The translations under genes were made by a program, and so were the position numbers. From an uncultured Caryophanales bacterium (GTDB lineage: Bacteria; Bacillota_I; Bacilli_A; RF39; UBA660): a stretch of DNA of 15,023 nt. The DNA lies in contig CAMYXG010000015.1 of NCBI GenBank assembly GCA_947303225.1, forward strand, positions 1-15,023, read 5' to 3'. The notes below the pieces were generated by a model. That model made no database searches and was not told the origin of the DNA. It saw nothing but the letters and a program-made list of their open reading frames with translations. Shown one piece after another: positions 14,495 to 15,023 of the stretch (position 1 is its first letter; every line of letters begins with the position of its first letter).

Positions 14495-14857
14495 CTTTTG
14501 ATATTCTTTATTTTCTTCCTCTATTTCTTGAACTTTTAATTCTAAATCATCTGTTAATAAATTAGGATAAATATCTCTAATAAACTTTGGTCCTTCTTTA
14601 TAATAATACATAATCCTATCAATCATATGAAAAATAGAAGTTATTTCTAATCTAGTAGAATATAGAATATCTAATACTTCAGAAGACTTCATGCCTTGTT
14701 CTAAACCTTCTATAGCTAGAACAATCGTCTCCGCTTCCTTATCATTATTCATAACAGAAGAGATAATAAATTGAATCCAGGATTTATGTTTTTCTTGATA
14801 AACAAATGAGTTACTTCGTAAAGCCAAAGAATAGATTCTTTGATACTTATTATCCAT
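14480..14857 (-). CDS. Small helical protein of unknown function
   Basis: A 125-residue protein with no recognised family. It looks soluble and almost entirely helical, with an acidic and lysine-rich C-terminal segment (EIEEENKEYQKKKMI). The ATG at 14857 has AGGTGAT three bases upstream, giving a well supported start. It converges on the 369-residue gene, one base separating the two coding regions. No convincing promoter was found upstream; TATACT near 14900-14910 on the minus strand is a weak candidate. No function can be inferred. Confidence 0.75.
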   Translation of the reverse strand: MDNKYQRIYSLALRSNSFVYQEKHKSWIQFIISSVMNNDKEAETIVLAIEGLEQGMKSSEVLDILYSTRLEITSIFHMIDRIMYYYKEGPKFIRDIYPNLLTDDLELKVQEIEEENKEYQKKKMI

Positions 14858-14954
14858 ATAATCACCTATATATGTATATGATAATAATTAAAGTATATGA
14901 ATATAAAAATATTAATCTATACAATTCATCATCATATTCGTATTTTCCTATAAT

Positions 14955-14989
14955 AAAACATTATATACTTTAATAGTATATAATGTTTT
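14955..14989. terminator. Perfect 15-bp inverted repeat, probable terminator
   Basis: AAAACATTATATACT (14955-14969), a five-base loop TTAAT and AGTATATAATGTTTT (14975-14989) form a perfect 15-pair stem. A-rich on one side and T-rich on the other, it could end transcription either way. On the minus strand TTTTATTA follows. The plus strand has TTTTCTTTATT, but no plus-strand gene precedes it. It most likely ends a minus-strand gene entering from the right edge; the candidate stop codons are TAA at 14992-14994 or TAG at 14948-14950, depending on frame. Confidence 0.6.
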
Positions 14990-15023
14990 CTTTATTGTAA
15001 TTTCAACCGCACCATTTTTATTT

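Noticed and set aside
14992..15023. Possible C-terminal codons of a minus-strand gene (ending VRLKLQ and TAA)
   Set aside because: Another frame stays open through the hairpin to 14948, and 32 bases are too few to choose; mentioned only under the right-edge hairpin.

Overview
The window is very AT-rich and compact, with overlapping genes, strong AGGAGG/GGTGAT-type ribosome binding sites, extended -10 promoters (TGnTATAAT) and a T-box riboswitch. This points to a low-GC Bacillota of the class Bacilli, perhaps one of the uncultured small-genome gut lineages near the Mollicutes/Erysipelotrichia. TGA is used as a stop codon (for example at 14476-14478), so the Mycoplasma code does not apply. No mobile element, CRISPR array, rRNA or tRNA was seen. 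Lineage is inferred from sequence style only.

Layout, left to right. (i) 1-37: the first codons of a gene leaving the window on the minus strand, with its own promoter. (ii) 147-6117, all minus strand, in transcription order: a promoter, an asparagine-type T-box leader (specifier AAC), asnS, a FAD-dependent oxidoreductase with a C-terminal Rieske 2Fe-2S domain, a UDP-glucuronate 4-epimerase, a small protein of unknown function, and UDP-glucose 6-dehydrogenase (ugd). The block ends at an intrinsic terminator at 98-125. The epimerase and ugd each have a sigma-A type promoter beginning at the end of the preceding gene, and no terminator is visible inside the block. Ugd followed by the epimerase would give UDP-glucose -> UDP-glucuronate -> UDP-galacturonate for a surface polysaccharide.

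(iii) 6147-11700, minus strand: five tightly packed genes, four junctions being overlaps of 11-14 bases or a 7-base gap. In order they encode a PlsC-type acyltransferase with a large N-terminal membrane region, a fatty-acyl AMP-ligase, a B12-binding-domain radical SAM enzyme, a CDP-alcohol phosphatidyltransferase, and a permuted papain-fold (YiiX/LRAT-like) enzyme with a hydrophobic C-terminus. Together they look like a cassette that activates a fatty acid, attaches it to a glycerol backbone, adds a polar head group and carries out one or two unusual modifications. This is the most interesting part of the window. The product is unknown, and the cassette has no terminator of its own before the T-box leader.

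(iv) 11784-15023: three genes of unknown function. A 450-residue minus-strand gene and a 369-residue plus-strand gene diverge from a 176-base promoter region. The second converges on a 125-residue minus-strand gene, and their stop codons lie inside one shared terminator hairpin. The 369-residue protein has a His/Tyr pattern faintly like an ADP-ribosyltransferase fold, but this is weak. The right edge carries a perfect 15-bp inverted repeat that is probably another terminator.
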